From Sapientia aquatica (GTDB lineage: Bacteria > Pseudomonadota > Gammaproteobacteria > Burkholderiales > Burkholderiaceae_D): a stretch of 64,000 bases of DNA. Positions 35,952 to 45,042 of this stretch are shown one piece after another. The stretch spans positions 1 through 64,000 of the forward strand of contig NZ_SMYL01000002.1 in assembly GCF_004358105.1 (NCBI RefSeq). Direction: 5' to 3'. Numbering within the stretch: position 1 is the first letter of the stretch; each line of letters opens with the position of its first letter. A program made the position numbers and the translations under genes. The notes beneath the pieces were generated by a model. That model was given only the letters and a program-made list of their open reading frames with translations. It searched no databases and was not told where the DNA came from.

Positions 35952-38654
35952 TTATGCAGCGAGCGCCTTGTTGATAATTTCTAATACGTCTTTCGAGATG
36001 TTTTTCGCCGACGCTACTTTTTCCAAGGCTGTCTTCATATGTTCTTGCAGAGCTGGCGTGTATTTCTTCCAGCGATCTAAACTACGTGCCAAACGCGCGG
36101 CGACTTGTGGATTAATCGCATTGAGTTGAATCACCAGATCAGCCCACAGCGCGTAACCGCTGCCATCAGCCGCATGAAATTGCGCTGGGTTGGCGTTGCA
36201 GAAAGCGAAAATCAAACTGCGTGCGCGATTCGGGTTGGTAAGGGTGAAGGCTGGATGCTTCAATAACTGACGCATTTTTTTGACATCGGTACTCGCAGCG
36301 CTGCCTTGCAGCGTGAACCATTTATCGATGACGAGCGCCTCGTTTTTAAACGCGTTGTAGAAATCTTTTAATGCACCGTCAAGGGCAAGCTGAGCGGCTT
36401 TGCGGGCAGACTTTGACGCGCTATCTTTTTGGCTCAGAATCGCGGCGTTAATCATGCTCGATAACGCGCCAATCCGATCAGTCATGTTCTTGGCGTTTTT
36501 GTATTGAATATGCGCTAAATCGAACGTGCTGTCTTGCGGCCATTCTTGCAAGTACGAAAGTGCTAAGTTTTTCAAAGCGCGTTTGCCAGTAGATTCAGCG
36601 TCTGGGCTGTATTTTCCGTTGGTCAAATTGCTCTCATAAGCAGTCAGCAAATCGTCCTTTAAATGACGCGTGATTTCGCTACGCATGAAATGACGGGCTG
36701 TTTGAATCGCGTGCGGGTCGATCACTTTTAATTGCTCAGCGATGTTGGTCGCAGACGGTAACGTCAATACCTGTTCGCGGAAAGCAGCATCAAGCGTCGT
36801 ATCGTTGAGCGTTTTGCTTAACGCATCGATGAACATCGTGTCGAGTTCTAACGGCTTACCGGCTTGCACCGCAGCGGTGAGTTTCAATAAACGGCGCATC
36901 GCCAAACGCTGACCGGCTTCCCAACGATTAAAGGCGTCGCTATCGTGCGCTAACAGATGGGCTAAGTCTTCGTCGCTGTAGTTGATTTCCACTTCCACTG
37001 GCGCCGAGAAGTTACGCAAAATCGATGGCGTTGGACGTTCTTTTACATTGGTGAAATGGAATACTTGCTTGGCCTTGGTGACTTCCAATACCAGCGTTGT
37101 GCTATCGGTTGGATTGGCTTGCTCTTGGCACTTTAGCGACATGTCTTGACCAGCAGCGTTTAATAAACCAACCGCGACAGGGATATGGAAGGGCAGCTTT
37201 TTAGATTGTCCGGCTGTTGCTGGGCAAGATTGGGTGAAGCTGATTTCATAAGTTTTCTTGGCGGCGTCGTAAGTGGTGCTGACTTTTAGGCGCGGTGTAC
37301 CGGCTTGGCTGTACCAACGTTCAAATTGGGTCAAATCACGACCATTAGCATCGGCCATCGCAGCGCGGAAATCGTCACAGGTCACAGCTTGTTCGTCATG
37401 ACGTTTGAAGTACAAATCCATGCCTTTTCTAAAGCCTTCGTGGCCCAGCAAGGTGTAGTACATACGAACGACTTCAGCGCCTTTTTCGTACACGGTCACG
37501 CTGTAGAAATTGTTGATTTCAACGTAGGATTCTGGGCGCACCGGATGCGACATTGGACCTGCGTCTTCGGGGAATTGAGCTTGGCGCAACATACGCACGT
37601 CGGCAATTCGGTTGACGGCGCGGCCGCTATTGGTGCCTATCATGTCGGCGGAAAATTCTTGATCGCGGAAAACGGTCAAGCCTTCTTTGAGTGACAATTG
37701 GAACCAGTCGCGGCAGGTAACCCGATTACCAGTCCAGTTGTGGAAATATTCGTGTCCGACCACTGATTCAATACCAGCATAATCCGCGTCGGTCGCCACT
37801 TTGGCGTTGGCTAACACGTATTTGGTGTTGAAAATATTGAGGCCTTTGTTCTCCATGGCGCCCATGTTGAAATCCGATACCGCCACGATCATGAAACGGT
37901 CTAAGTCCAATTCCAAACCAAAGCGTTGCTCGTCCCAGAAAATACTATTCTGCAAAGAGTCCATCGCGTGCTGGGTCTTATCCAGATTGCCTTTTTCGAC
38001 CCAAACCTGTAACAAAGCTTTACGACCTGATTTGAGCTTGATTTTTTCTTCTTGGCAGACCAGTTTTCCGGCCACTAAAGCAAATAAATAGGAAGGCTTT
38101 TTAAACGGATCTTCCCATTTAGCGTAATGACGTCCGCCGCTTAATTTGCCTTCTTCTATCAAATTGCCGTTGGACAGCAGCACCGGATATTTCTTTTTGT
38201 CCGCGCGCAACATGACCGTGTATTTGGCCATCACATCGGGGCGGTCTTGGAAGTAAGTAATCTTGCGGAAACCTTCGGCTTCGCATTGGGTGAAGAAATT
38301 ACCGTTAGATACGTACAAGCCGTTCAATGAGGTATTTTTGATCGGATTGATTTGTGTTTCGATGTCTAACGTGATGTTGTCCGGTGGGTTAAAAATACGC
38401 AACGAATGTTTATCGATTTGGTAAGCGGTGCGCGCCAGCTTTTGTCCGTTCATGCGGATTTGCACTAGCTTCAATCCTTCACCGAACAACACCAATTCTT
38501 TTTCTTTGCTGTCGGTATTCCTTCTGAGCGTGGTGCGCGTTGTTACGTGAGTTGCTTTGGGATCGAGATCAAATCCCATTTCAACGGTATCTACCCAAAA
38601 ACTGGGGGGCGTGTAATCTTTACGGAATATCGTGATATTGTTGTCAGTGCGCAT
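35952..38654 (-). CDS. pepN: Aminopeptidase N
   Basis: PepN is the M1-family zinc aminopeptidase that carries out most general peptide trimming in the cytoplasm. The 900-residue protein has the substrate-anchoring GAMENKGLN (near residue 270), the zinc motif HEYFHNWTGNR (near residue 300) with the downstream Glu in SLKEGLTVFRDQEFS, and the long C-terminal helical domain. The length is somewhat above the E. coli enzyme (about 870), the difference being at the ends. Confidence 0.97.
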   Translation of the reverse strand: MRTDNNITIFRKDYTPPSFWVDTVEMGFDLDPKATHVTTRTTLRRNTDSKEKELVLFGEGLKLVQIRMNGQKLARTAYQIDKHSLRIFNPPDNITLDIETQINPIKNTSLNGLYVSNGNFFTQCEAEGFRKITYFQDRPDVMAKYTVMLRADKKKYPVLLSNGNLIEEGKLSGGRHYAKWEDPFKKPSYLFALVAGKLVCQEEKIKLKSGRKALLQVWVEKGNLDKTQHAMDSLQNSIFWDEQRFGLELDLDRFMIVAVSDFNMGAMENKGLNIFNTKYVLANAKVATDADYAGIESVVGHEYFHNWTGNRVTCRDWFQLSLKEGLTVFRDQEFSADMIGTNSGRAVNRIADVRMLRQAQFPEDAGPMSHPVRPESYVEINNFYSVTVYEKGAEVVRMYYTLLGHEGFRKGMDLYFKRHDEQAVTCDDFRAAMADANGRDLTQFERWYSQAGTPRLKVSTTYDAAKKTYEISFTQSCPATAGQSKKLPFHIPVAVGLLNAAGQDMSLKCQEQANPTDSTTLVLEVTKAKQVFHFTNVKERPTPSILRNFSAPVEVEINYSDEDLAHLLAHDSDAFNRWEAGQRLAMRRLLKLTAAVQAGKPLELDTMFIDALSKTLNDTTLDAAFREQVLTLPSATNIAEQLKVIDPHAIQTARHFMRSEITRHLKDDLLTAYESNLTNGKYSPDAESTGKRALKNLALSYLQEWPQDSTFDLAHIQYKNAKNMTDRIGALSSMINAAILSQKDSASKSARKAAQLALDGALKDFYNAFKNEALVIDKWFTLQGSAASTDVKKMRQLLKHPAFTLTNPNRARSLIFAFCNANPAQFHAADGSGYALWADLVIQLNAINPQVAARLARSLDRWKKYTPALQEHMKTALEKVASAKNISKDVLEIINKALAA

Positions 38655-38840
38655 ATTTGTTTATAAGTATGATTGTGTTGGGGCAAGGCTAATATTCTAC
38701 CAATGTCGTGGCGTAAGCAGATAAAATTCGACCCGAATTAGCCCAGCCAGCTAAAAATAGGCTTCATTTATTTACAAAATGAAACATTGTGAACTGTTTT
38801 ATGTAGGATCATGAATAATAATTGTTTTAAGGAGAAGATC

Positions 38841-39410
38841 GTGAAAAGAAGTTTGATTTTGGGCGTTATTGCCATCACAGCATTATTGAGCGGCTGCGCA
38901 GCGCCCGGCGTAACTAGTAACGTTACTGTATTTCATACTCTGACCGGCGCAGAAACCAACAAAACGTATATGGTTGAAGCGACTCCAGAGCAATCAAATA
39001 ATCTCGAATTTAGCAGCTATGTCACCCAGTTGAACCAAGAATTACAGCACCGCGGTTTCACAATGGTGAACAAAGATCCAGCCTTAAAAGTGTCGCTCAA
39101 CTATGGCACGACGGCGACCGTAGCTAGCTCGTTGCAACCTACGCCATTCTATGGGCCATATGGTTTCCGTCATGGGCCTTATTATGGTTCTGGATGGACG
39201 ACCTCTGTGGACACCGTGTTCTTGCATGAAGCTCAGGTTTCGATTAGCCGAGTTGCAGACGGTAAAGCGATTTACACCGTGCGTAGCCGCTTGTTGAGTG
39301 CTAATCCTGAGTTGTCGTTGAGCATGGAATATTTGCTCGACAGCGCCTTCCAAAATTTCCCCGGTAAAAACGGCACGACCGAGACAGTGACTTTGCCAAT
39401 ACATCAATAA
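38841..39410 (+). CDS. Outer-membrane-type lipoprotein, DUF4136-like
   Basis: The 189-residue protein starts best at GTG 38841, after AAGGAGAAGATC, giving a lipoprotein signal with lipobox LLSGC (Cys19). The mature part resembles DUF4136: alternating beta strands, a Gly/Tyr/Pro-rich insert around residues 105-120 (FYGPYGFRHGPYYG), then ISRVADGKAIYTVRSRLLS. The family is widespread in Burkholderiales and of unknown function. It stands alone, facing the DUF1631 gene. Confidence 0.78.
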   Translation: MKRSLILGVIAITALLSGCAAPGVTSNVTVFHTLTGAETNKTYMVEATPEQSNNLEFSSYVTQLNQELQHRGFTMVNKDPALKVSLNYGTTATVASSLQPTPFYGPYGFRHGPYYGSGWTTSVDTVFLHEAQVSISRVADGKAIYTVRSRLLSANPELSLSMEYLLDSAFQNFPGKNGTTETVTLPIHQ

Positions 39411-39428
39411 TTGATAGTGCTGTTCAAT

Positions 39429-39459
39429 AAAAAAGCCTGACAGCAGTCAGGCTTTTTTT
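39429..39459. terminator. Bidirectional terminator between the lipoprotein and DUF1631 genes
   Basis: GCCTGAC (39435-39441) and GTCAGGC (39446-39452) form the stem around AGCA, flanked by A6 and T7, so it works in both directions. Confidence 0.9.
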
Positions 39460-39482
39460 ATGGGCGGTTAAATAATTAGTGC

Positions 39483-41696
39483 TTATTCAGAACGTTCATC
39501 CAACACTGCTTGCAATGCACGTTCCACCACTGGATCGTCGCTAATTAAGACTGCGCGACCGGAACGGAAAATTTCAATCAACTCTTCCGATGAAATCGAA
39601 AACGCATCGTGTCCTTGGCGATTGGTGAAAATAAAGCGGCTGCGACGTGGGCTGACCCAAGCCAATTTAAAGCGCACCACCGAGCCGTTATTGCGGGTGA
39701 AATCAAACCAATTGCCACGCTCAATTTGATCGATGAAGAACACGAATTGATCGGGAATACTGTGATCCATCCGACTCTTTTGCATGCTGCGTTCGCTTGC
39801 TTTTTGCGCTACGTTGACCGCCAATTCAACTTGGCGACGAGCCGATACTTCGAGCGGAGCGCGGGCAATGCTGGCGTGACGTTCGGCCAGTTTTGAGAAG
39901 AAAATTACACGGCTTGGATCTTCCCATTTAATCGCATTGAGCCACGTATTTAATGAGCTCAATAGCGCCGGCAATTTGTTGACTAATTCATGCCGTTCTT
40001 CAACGCTGTTTTTGGGTTTGACGCTCCAAATCAAATCGTCCATGGTCTTGAGCGTGCGCTCCAAGGCCTGCGGCTTTTGCTCTTTAACGGTGTGCGCCAA
40101 GACCAAAATATTGACCCATTGCTGCTCTAAAAACGATTCGATAAAACCCGCTACTTCGCCGGTGTCGGTGCGCGCTGCGACATCGTTGCTGGCTAGTTCA
40201 CGCGCTTGGCGGATTTTTTCTTGTTGGATGGCTTGCGCAATCGGCTCTTCTAAAGCCTTCTCAGAAATGCGTTCTTCTTCTTCGATGAATTGCGTTAAAT
40301 CGGCGGCAACATCGGTAAATAATTCTAGCTGTTGATCGAACTCGTTTTGAACGCGTTCTACCGTTTTGGCGATCATTTTATAGAGCGGATCGTCAACGCC
40401 TTTATCTGGATTCCATGTGACGCTGGATTTGGCCAGCGTGTCGATCAAGACCCGTGCGGGGTGGGTTTGCTTAAAGAAGAACTCTCGATCAATTAACGCG
40501 GCTTTGAGTGTGGGGATTTGCAGTTGCCCAATCAGACTTTTTAAATCGGCAGGAATGTGCGGATCGGAAAAAACAAAGTCAAAAATCTTGGCCAACAAAC
40601 CAATCGTGTTCGAATCAATTTGGCTGATGGTGTTGACCGGCGCTTGGTCAACAATGCCGCGCAAAGTGGTGGCATTGTGGTTTTCAGAGCCGATCTGAAC
40701 GGTTTTTGATTGAATACCGGTTAGGTACTCAAAAAAGGCGCGATCAATCGTGATCGTGCCGGGCGTTCCCGCTCCTGATTGGCTGCCTGGGTTTGCACCT
40801 GCGTTGGCAGCGCCATGATTACTAGAGTAGTTGCTGCCACTGCCGTTGCCATTTGAATTGGGTGCGCCGAAATCGTTGGGATTGAGCTGTTGCTCACCTT
40901 CAGTGGGCTGATTGGCGTACAAAATCCCTTTGATTTTGCTTTCAAAAAACGGATCAACGGTTTGCTTTTTGGATAGCGTGGACGAAGCCGAAGCAGGGGA
41001 TTGTTTGTGTTTGTTGAATTTATAGAGATCGGTATCTTTGGGCAAAATGCCGCGATCTTTTAGCGCGTTATTGAGTTCGCGCAGGATCGGATTCAATTGC
41101 AAGAAAATCTCAGGGCGCATGATGCGCAACATTAAATGGTGCGAGTCCGATACCGGTTCAAATTCGCACCATGCTTTGTAGATCGCCTTTAAAAAAACTT
41201 CGGGGCGGAAAGGGTTGGTTTTGACGCTCATCTGATCGATTTTGAGCAGATGGCTGATACGTAAATTGAGCTTAACTAACTCGTCGGCATTGTCCAGCTC
41301 GACCGCTTGCGTCAAGGTTTCGAGCAATACCTTGTTCTCCATCTCATCGAAGGTCACCAAGGCCAATGAGGCATCGTCTTCCAACTGGCGCTGCTGATGG
41401 CCTTTTTCGAGAATACGGACTTCGCGGGCAAATAATTCGCTGAGTTTGCTCGATGCTAAGCGATAAAACGCCGAGCTATTTTTCTTGATGTGGTTGTAGG
41501 AGTGGAAGCTGATATTGGCTTCTTCTGGGCGCACCGATTGGTCTGATAATTTGAATAAAGCCTCACCCAAACGCAGAGTGAAACCTTCAAGTTGCGTGGC
41601 CGTTAAACTGGTCGCAATCGGAATCAGACTTTGTAAAATCAAAATCCGGCTTGATTGCGACATGCCTTTGGTGGCAGATGGTTTTTCGGTAATCAT
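39483..41696 (-). CDS. DUF1631 family protein
   Basis: This 737-residue protein belongs to DUF1631, found in Oxalobacteraceae, Pseudomonas and relatives, and is of unknown molecular function. It is largely helical with a low-complexity Gly/Asn/Ser-rich linker near residues 255-300. The last 110 residues (GNWFDFTRNNGSVVRFKLAWVS onward, cut here at its key part RFKLAWVSPRRSRFIFTN) resemble a PilZ-like beta-barrel, suggesting, by inference only, a cyclic-di-GMP link. The 49-residue membrane peptide gene lies 44 bases upstream on the same strand. Confidence 0.8.
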   Translation of the reverse strand: MITEKPSATKGMSQSSRILILQSLIPIATSLTATQLEGFTLRLGEALFKLSDQSVRPEEANISFHSYNHIKKNSSAFYRLASSKLSELFAREVRILEKGHQQRQLEDDASLALVTFDEMENKVLLETLTQAVELDNADELVKLNLRISHLLKIDQMSVKTNPFRPEVFLKAIYKAWCEFEPVSDSHHLMLRIMRPEIFLQLNPILRELNNALKDRGILPKDTDLYKFNKHKQSPASASSTLSKKQTVDPFFESKIKGILYANQPTEGEQQLNPNDFGAPNSNGNGSGSNYSSNHGAANAGANPGSQSGAGTPGTITIDRAFFEYLTGIQSKTVQIGSENHNATTLRGIVDQAPVNTISQIDSNTIGLLAKIFDFVFSDPHIPADLKSLIGQLQIPTLKAALIDREFFFKQTHPARVLIDTLAKSSVTWNPDKGVDDPLYKMIAKTVERVQNEFDQQLELFTDVAADLTQFIEEEERISEKALEEPIAQAIQQEKIRQARELASNDVAARTDTGEVAGFIESFLEQQWVNILVLAHTVKEQKPQALERTLKTMDDLIWSVKPKNSVEERHELVNKLPALLSSLNTWLNAIKWEDPSRVIFFSKLAERHASIARAPLEVSARRQVELAVNVAQKASERSMQKSRMDHSIPDQFVFFIDQIERGNWFDFTRNNGSVVRFKLAWVSPRRSRFIFTNRQGHDAFSISSEELIEIFRSGRAVLISDDPVVERALQAVLDERSE

Positions 41697-41740
41697 TTCA
41701 ATGGAAACCAGTTCAATTTTTGTATCGGGTTGTTATTGGC

Positions 41741-41890
41741 TTATGACCAATAAAGCTCGGTAGCCCAGGTGATGACGCCAATTAAAAATACTGCGAAGAT
41801 CAACACCAACAGCAAGCGACCGAATTTGGGTTTGCCATCATCGCTCGATTGCTGGGTTTGACGCTCAGTTGCTACTTTTTGCTGATCCAT
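41741..41890 (-). CDS. Small single-span membrane protein, 49 residues, unknown function
   Basis: A complete reading frame begins with ATG at 41890 and ends with TAA at 41741. The N-terminal half is polar (MDQQKVATERQTQQSSDD), followed by KPKFGR and one membrane span with RLLLVLIFAVFLIGVITWA, ending in TELYWS. The positive charges before the span predict a cytoplasmic N-terminus. It lies 44 bases before the DUF1631 start and 18 bases after the qor stop, all on one strand, so it fills the space tightly. I know of no named family. Confidence 0.7.
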   Translation of the reverse strand: MDQQKVATERQTQQSSDDGKPKFGRLLLVLIFAVFLIGVITWATELYWS

Positions 41891-41908
41891 AGTTGGTGTG
41901 CCATTCAA

Positions 41909-42886
41909 TTAATCGATTAACAAGATACTACTGCCGGTGGTCTTGCGGCGCTCTAAATCTTGATGGGCGCGCGCGACATCGTCCAAGGCATAACGCTGAT
42001 TAATATTGACGGTTAATTTTTTGGCTTCCAGCATGGCAAATAATTCAGCCGCCATTAAATCCAGCTCAGAGCGCTCCGCTGTGTAATGCATGAGCGATGG
42101 GCGGGTGATAAATAGCGAGCCGCGACTCGATAATTCATTCAAACTAAAATCTGGCGCAGCGCCAGAGGAACTGCCAAAACTAACCATCATGCCTAACGGC
42201 GATAAGCAATCCAACGACCGTAAAAAAGTATCTTTGCCGATAGAGTCATAAACGACGGGAACGCCTTTTCCTTGAGTGATTTCATCGACTTTGGTCACAA
42301 AATCTTCTTCGACATAATTAATTACATGCGCGCAACCATTGGCTTTGGCCAGCTCACCCTTGTTGTCGTTACTGACCGTGCCGATCATTTTTACACCCAA
42401 CGCTCTAGCCCATTGGCAAGCTAACAATCCAACCCCACCGGCTGCCGCGTGGAACAAAATCGTTTGTCCTGGGCGAACTTTAAAGGTGCGACGGAACAAG
42501 TACTGAACTGTTAAGCCCTGCAACATCACCGCAGCGGCGGTCTCAAAACTAATGAATTCAGGCAGTTTGACCAGCACGCTGGCGTTAATAATGCGGCGTT
42601 CGGCATACGCACCCGGTGGCCCGCCAGCATACGCGACACGATCACCTACCTTAAACTGAGTCACCCCAGCGCCAACGGCTTCCACAATTCCTGCACCTTC
42701 CATGCCTAAGCCGGCTGGCAGCACTTGCTTGTATAAACCGGTGCGGAAATACACATCGATGTAATTTAAGCCGACCGCTTTGTGCTTGATTAGCACTTCG
42801 CCTGCCGAGGGAGCGCCCACTGGCACATCCACTATTTGCATCACTTCGGCGCCGCCGGTTTGGGTAATGCGCACTACTTTGTTCAT
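41909..42886 (-). CDS. qor: NADPH:quinone oxidoreductase, zinc-free medium-chain family
   Basis: Qor-type enzymes reduce quinones or reactive enones with NADPH. The 325-residue protein has the QOR-signature GLNYIDVYFRTG, the nucleotide loop AAAGGVGLLACQWARALG (about residues 148-165), and YDSIGKDTF in the second half. It lacks the zinc-binding cysteines of alcohol dehydrogenases. The small-peptide and DUF1631 genes follow on the same strand. Confidence 0.92.
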   Translation of the reverse strand: MNKVVRITQTGGAEVMQIVDVPVGAPSAGEVLIKHKAVGLNYIDVYFRTGLYKQVLPAGLGMEGAGIVEAVGAGVTQFKVGDRVAYAGGPPGAYAERRIINASVLVKLPEFISFETAAAVMLQGLTVQYLFRRTFKVRPGQTILFHAAAGGVGLLACQWARALGVKMIGTVSNDNKGELAKANGCAHVINYVEEDFVTKVDEITQGKGVPVVYDSIGKDTFLRSLDCLSPLGMMVSFGSSSGAAPDFSLNELSSRGSLFITRPSLMHYTAERSELDLMAAELFAMLEAKKLTVNINQRYALDDVARAHQDLERRKTTGSSILLID

Positions 42887-43229
42887 GTCGTCCTCTTTTT
42901 AATAAAAATGCTGTCAGTCAATCATTCTAGTGTAGTACCTAAAAGTCGGCTGAACAGCTGTTTTACAAAAGCGGTATCTTTCCTTGTGGAAACTATACAG
43001 CAGTCATTGTCAACAATGTCGTTACAGAATGCAACAAAAGCGAGTAAGCACTACATCTGCCCGGCGAATTTGGCTGTTCTAACAATAAAACCCGCCCATT
43101 GTAGGCGATCGAACTCCGTTTGTTGCGGCAGAGACTATTGAATTGTGGAAATTTGTATATGTGATTGCGGTGCGGCAACTACGTATTTTATACTTTGCCG
43201 CTTATTTGCAATATTTATGAAGAGACCAT
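42887..43229. other. Intergenic region between qor and the FKBP gene
   Basis: These 343 bases lie between divergent genes. I see a good promoter for the FKBP gene at 43165-43194 and the inverted repeat CATTGTCAACAATG near 43005-43018. Short frames here have no coding character. Confidence 0.55.
43165..43194 (+). promoter_or_regulatory. Promoter of the FKBP lipoprotein gene
   Basis: TTGCGG (43165-43170) and TATACT (43189-43194) are 18 bases apart, giving a start near 43201 and a leader of about 29 nt with GAAGAG before the ATG. Confidence 0.55.
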
Positions 43230-43736
43230 ATGAAAAAATTATTACTGGCAGTTGTTGGGATGTTTCTTACGCTAGCGATGGCGGCGTGCGGTGGAGGTAG
43301 TAGTGGTAGCTCAGCAGGTTCGAGCACCTCGTCTTGCGCTGGTGGTTCTAGCTCTACTTCCGGTTCGGCGGCGGTGACTGCATTGACCGTTACCGATACC
43401 ACGGTTGGAACTGGTGCCGCGCTGGCTGCTGGTAACACCGCTACGTTGACGGTGACGGGCTATTTATACAATGCTGGTAGCACGAATAACGAAGGAGCGG
43501 TTTTCCAGCCAACGTATTCGCAAACTGGCGCAGCCATTGGTGTGGGTAACTTTATTACTGGATTTGATCAAGGCTTGTTAGTTGGCGCTGGTACTGCCAA
43601 TGCGTTGAAAGTGGGCGGCACTCGTATCATCACGATCCCCGCAGCATTGGCCTACGGTGCTTGCGCTCCTCCAGCTAGCGCTATCCCACCAAATTCTGCT
43701 TTAGTATTTGTAGTGACCTTGGTGAGCATCCCGTAA
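43230..43736 (+). CDS. FKBP-type peptidyl-prolyl isomerase lipoprotein
   Basis: The 168-residue protein starts with a lipoprotein signal with lipobox AMAAC (Cys20), then a Gly/Ser/Thr tether (residues 21-48) and an FKBP domain (about 49-168). The domain has the strand VTGYLYNAG, FITGFDQGLLVGA and TRIITIPAALAYGA, which match the isomerase core. Unusual points are a Cys in the tether and a Cys in the YGACAPPASAIPPNSALVF loop, which normally reads Y.......IPPNS.L. It should help folding at the inner or outer membrane in the periplasm. Confidence 0.86.
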   Translation: MKKLLLAVVGMFLTLAMAACGGGSSGSSAGSSTSSCAGGSSSTSGSAAVTALTVTDTTVGTGAALAAGNTATLTVTGYLYNAGSTNNEGAVFQPTYSQTGAAIGVGNFITGFDQGLLVGAGTANALKVGGTRIITIPAALAYGACAPPASAIPPNSALVFVVTLVSIP

Positions 43737-43751
43737 AGGTCGATTGCTTAG

Positions 43752-43784
43752 AAAATGCCGCTTGCAACTGAGCGGTATTTTTTT
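43752..43784 (+). terminator. Terminator after the FKBP gene
   Basis: AATGCCGCT and AGCGGTATT pair (one G-T) around an 8-base loop, followed by TTTTTT. Confidence 0.8.
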
Positions 43785-43966
43785 GCGTAACATCCCCATC
43801 GATTTAACAGTATATTTTTGGCTTCAATAAATCCGCCCTTCCTGAGGCCACAAAGCCGAAAATATGCCCTAGTATGTTAAAATATTGCCTAGTTACACCG
43901 TTTTAGTTTTTAGTTAATCAGTCCGTTTGTGAGTGTCAATAGCTCCGCGCTTCCCAAGGAATTACC

Positions 43967-44167
43967 ATGAAAAAAATTATCGCTTTAGTTGCAACTCTGT
44001 GTTTTGCATCGACTTTTGCACTGGGTAGTGCATTTGCACAAGCTCCAGCAACTTCAACCGGCGCGCATCACGCGCATCATGCTAAACATAGCAAACATGC
44101 TAAGCACACTAAAGCCAGTCACAAGAAGTCCGGCCACAAGAAATCGGCTAAAAAACACCACGCTTAA
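43967..44167 (+). CDS. Small exported His/Lys-rich protein
   Basis: This 66-residue protein has a signal peptide (residues 1-25, ending SAFAQ) and a mature part made almost entirely of His, Lys, Ala, Ser and Thr: HHAHHAKHSKHAKHTKASHK and then KKSGHKKSAKKHHA. About a third of the mature residues are His, so binding of copper, nickel or zinc is plausible, or of polyanions. The ATG has AAGGAATTACC in front. The bufferin-type cluster is near on the other strand. No family is assigned. Confidence 0.8.
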   Translation: MKKIIALVATLCFASTFALGSAFAQAPATSTGAHHAHHAKHSKHAKHTKASHKKSGHKKSAKKHHA

Positions 44168-44200
44168 TCTGGGATTGATGTCAGTTAGTGTGATGAATGC

Positions 44201-44231
44201 AAAAAAGACCGGTAATTACCGGTCTTTTTTA
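44201..44231. terminator. Bidirectional terminator
   Basis: The perfect inverted repeat AAAAAAGACCGGTAA / TTACCGGTCTTTTTT has T-runs in both directions and serves the His-rich gene and the S4 gene, which converge. Confidence 0.9.
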
Positions 44232-44272
44232 TTGTGAATTCAGCATGGAATTCTGGCCCTGCGACGACCTAA

Positions 44273-44509
44273 TTAGCTCGATTTTGCAAGCACTTTAATG
44301 CGTACATTACCAAGACTAACCATTTGATTGGCGCGAATTTTGGCGGTTTTGCGCAATTCTTGTTGACCATCGACCTTCACATTGCCCTGCGCCACCAGCA
44401 TTTTCCCCGCGCCGCCGCTATCGACTATGCCCATGACTTTGAGCAAATTATTGATCTCGATATAGTCTTCGGTCAGTTCAAACTGCAGTTGTTGGATCGC
44501 GTTCTTCAT
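44273..44509 (-). CDS. Small S4-domain RNA-binding protein (YbcJ-like)
   Basis: The 78-residue protein is a single S4 RNA-binding domain, most similar in outline to E. coli YbcJ: FELTEDYIEINNLLKVMGI, VDSGGAGKMLVAQGNVKVDG and RKTAKIRANQMVSLG. It probably binds ribosomal or other structured RNA. The gene stands between the buf cluster and the bidirectional terminator and may be cotranscribed with DoxX (59 bases away). Confidence 0.88.
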   Translation of the reverse strand: MKNAIQQLQFELTEDYIEINNLLKVMGIVDSGGAGKMLVAQGNVKVDGQQELRKTAKIRANQMVSLGNVRIKVLAKSS

Positions 44510-44568
44510 GGTGCACTTTCTGTACTTGTTATTCTCAAGGGCAGAATTATACCCAACTCGACTCGACT

Positions 44569-45042
44569 TTATGCCGTCGTTTTAGGCGCAAGTTTGCCCA
44601 ACAAAGCGTCCACCGAAAAGCGTCCAGCACCAAATACAACGACCACCAATAGCAAAATCGTCCAATAAAAATGATCATTGATCGCAGCGGGACATTCGAA
44701 TTCAAATAACTGCGGATACGAGATCACCGCCATCGCATTCACGCCTAATAATCCAAGGGCAGCAGGGCGCGAGAATAGGCCAACGAACAATAAGCACGGC
44801 AAAAACAGCTCACCACCTGCCCCCATGTAGGCCGCCAAATCCGGCGGCAAAAGCGGAACGTGGTATTCGGTGTGGAATAATTCCAAGGTGCCGGGCCAGT
44901 TTTGCAGCTTAATCAAGCCGGAATGCAAAAACTGCCAGCCGACATAAACGCGCAAGACGAGTAACAATAAAGCGCCGCCCCAAGCACTGATAGCTTCATC
45001 AAAGCGCGTGCTGAATTGATGCAGTGTTAATAAATTTTTCAT
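44569..45042 (-). CDS. DoxX-family membrane protein of the buf cluster
   Basis: The 157-residue protein has four predicted membrane spans, with VYVGWQFLHSGLIKLQNWPG as the DoxX-typical start and YMGAGGELFLPCLLFVGLFSR in the middle. Proteins of this family often lie in bufferin-type operons with DUF2282, DUF692 and DUF2063 genes. Its start overlaps the end of bufC by four bases, so it belongs to the same operon. The function is unknown; a role in redox or metal handling at the membrane is inferred. Confidence 0.85.
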   Translation of the reverse strand: MKNLLTLHQFSTRFDEAISAWGGALLLLVLRVYVGWQFLHSGLIKLQNWPGTLELFHTEYHVPLLPPDLAAYMGAGGELFLPCLLFVGLFSRPAALGLLGVNAMAVISYPQLFEFECPAAINDHFYWTILLLVVVVFGAGRFSVDALLGKLAPKTTA

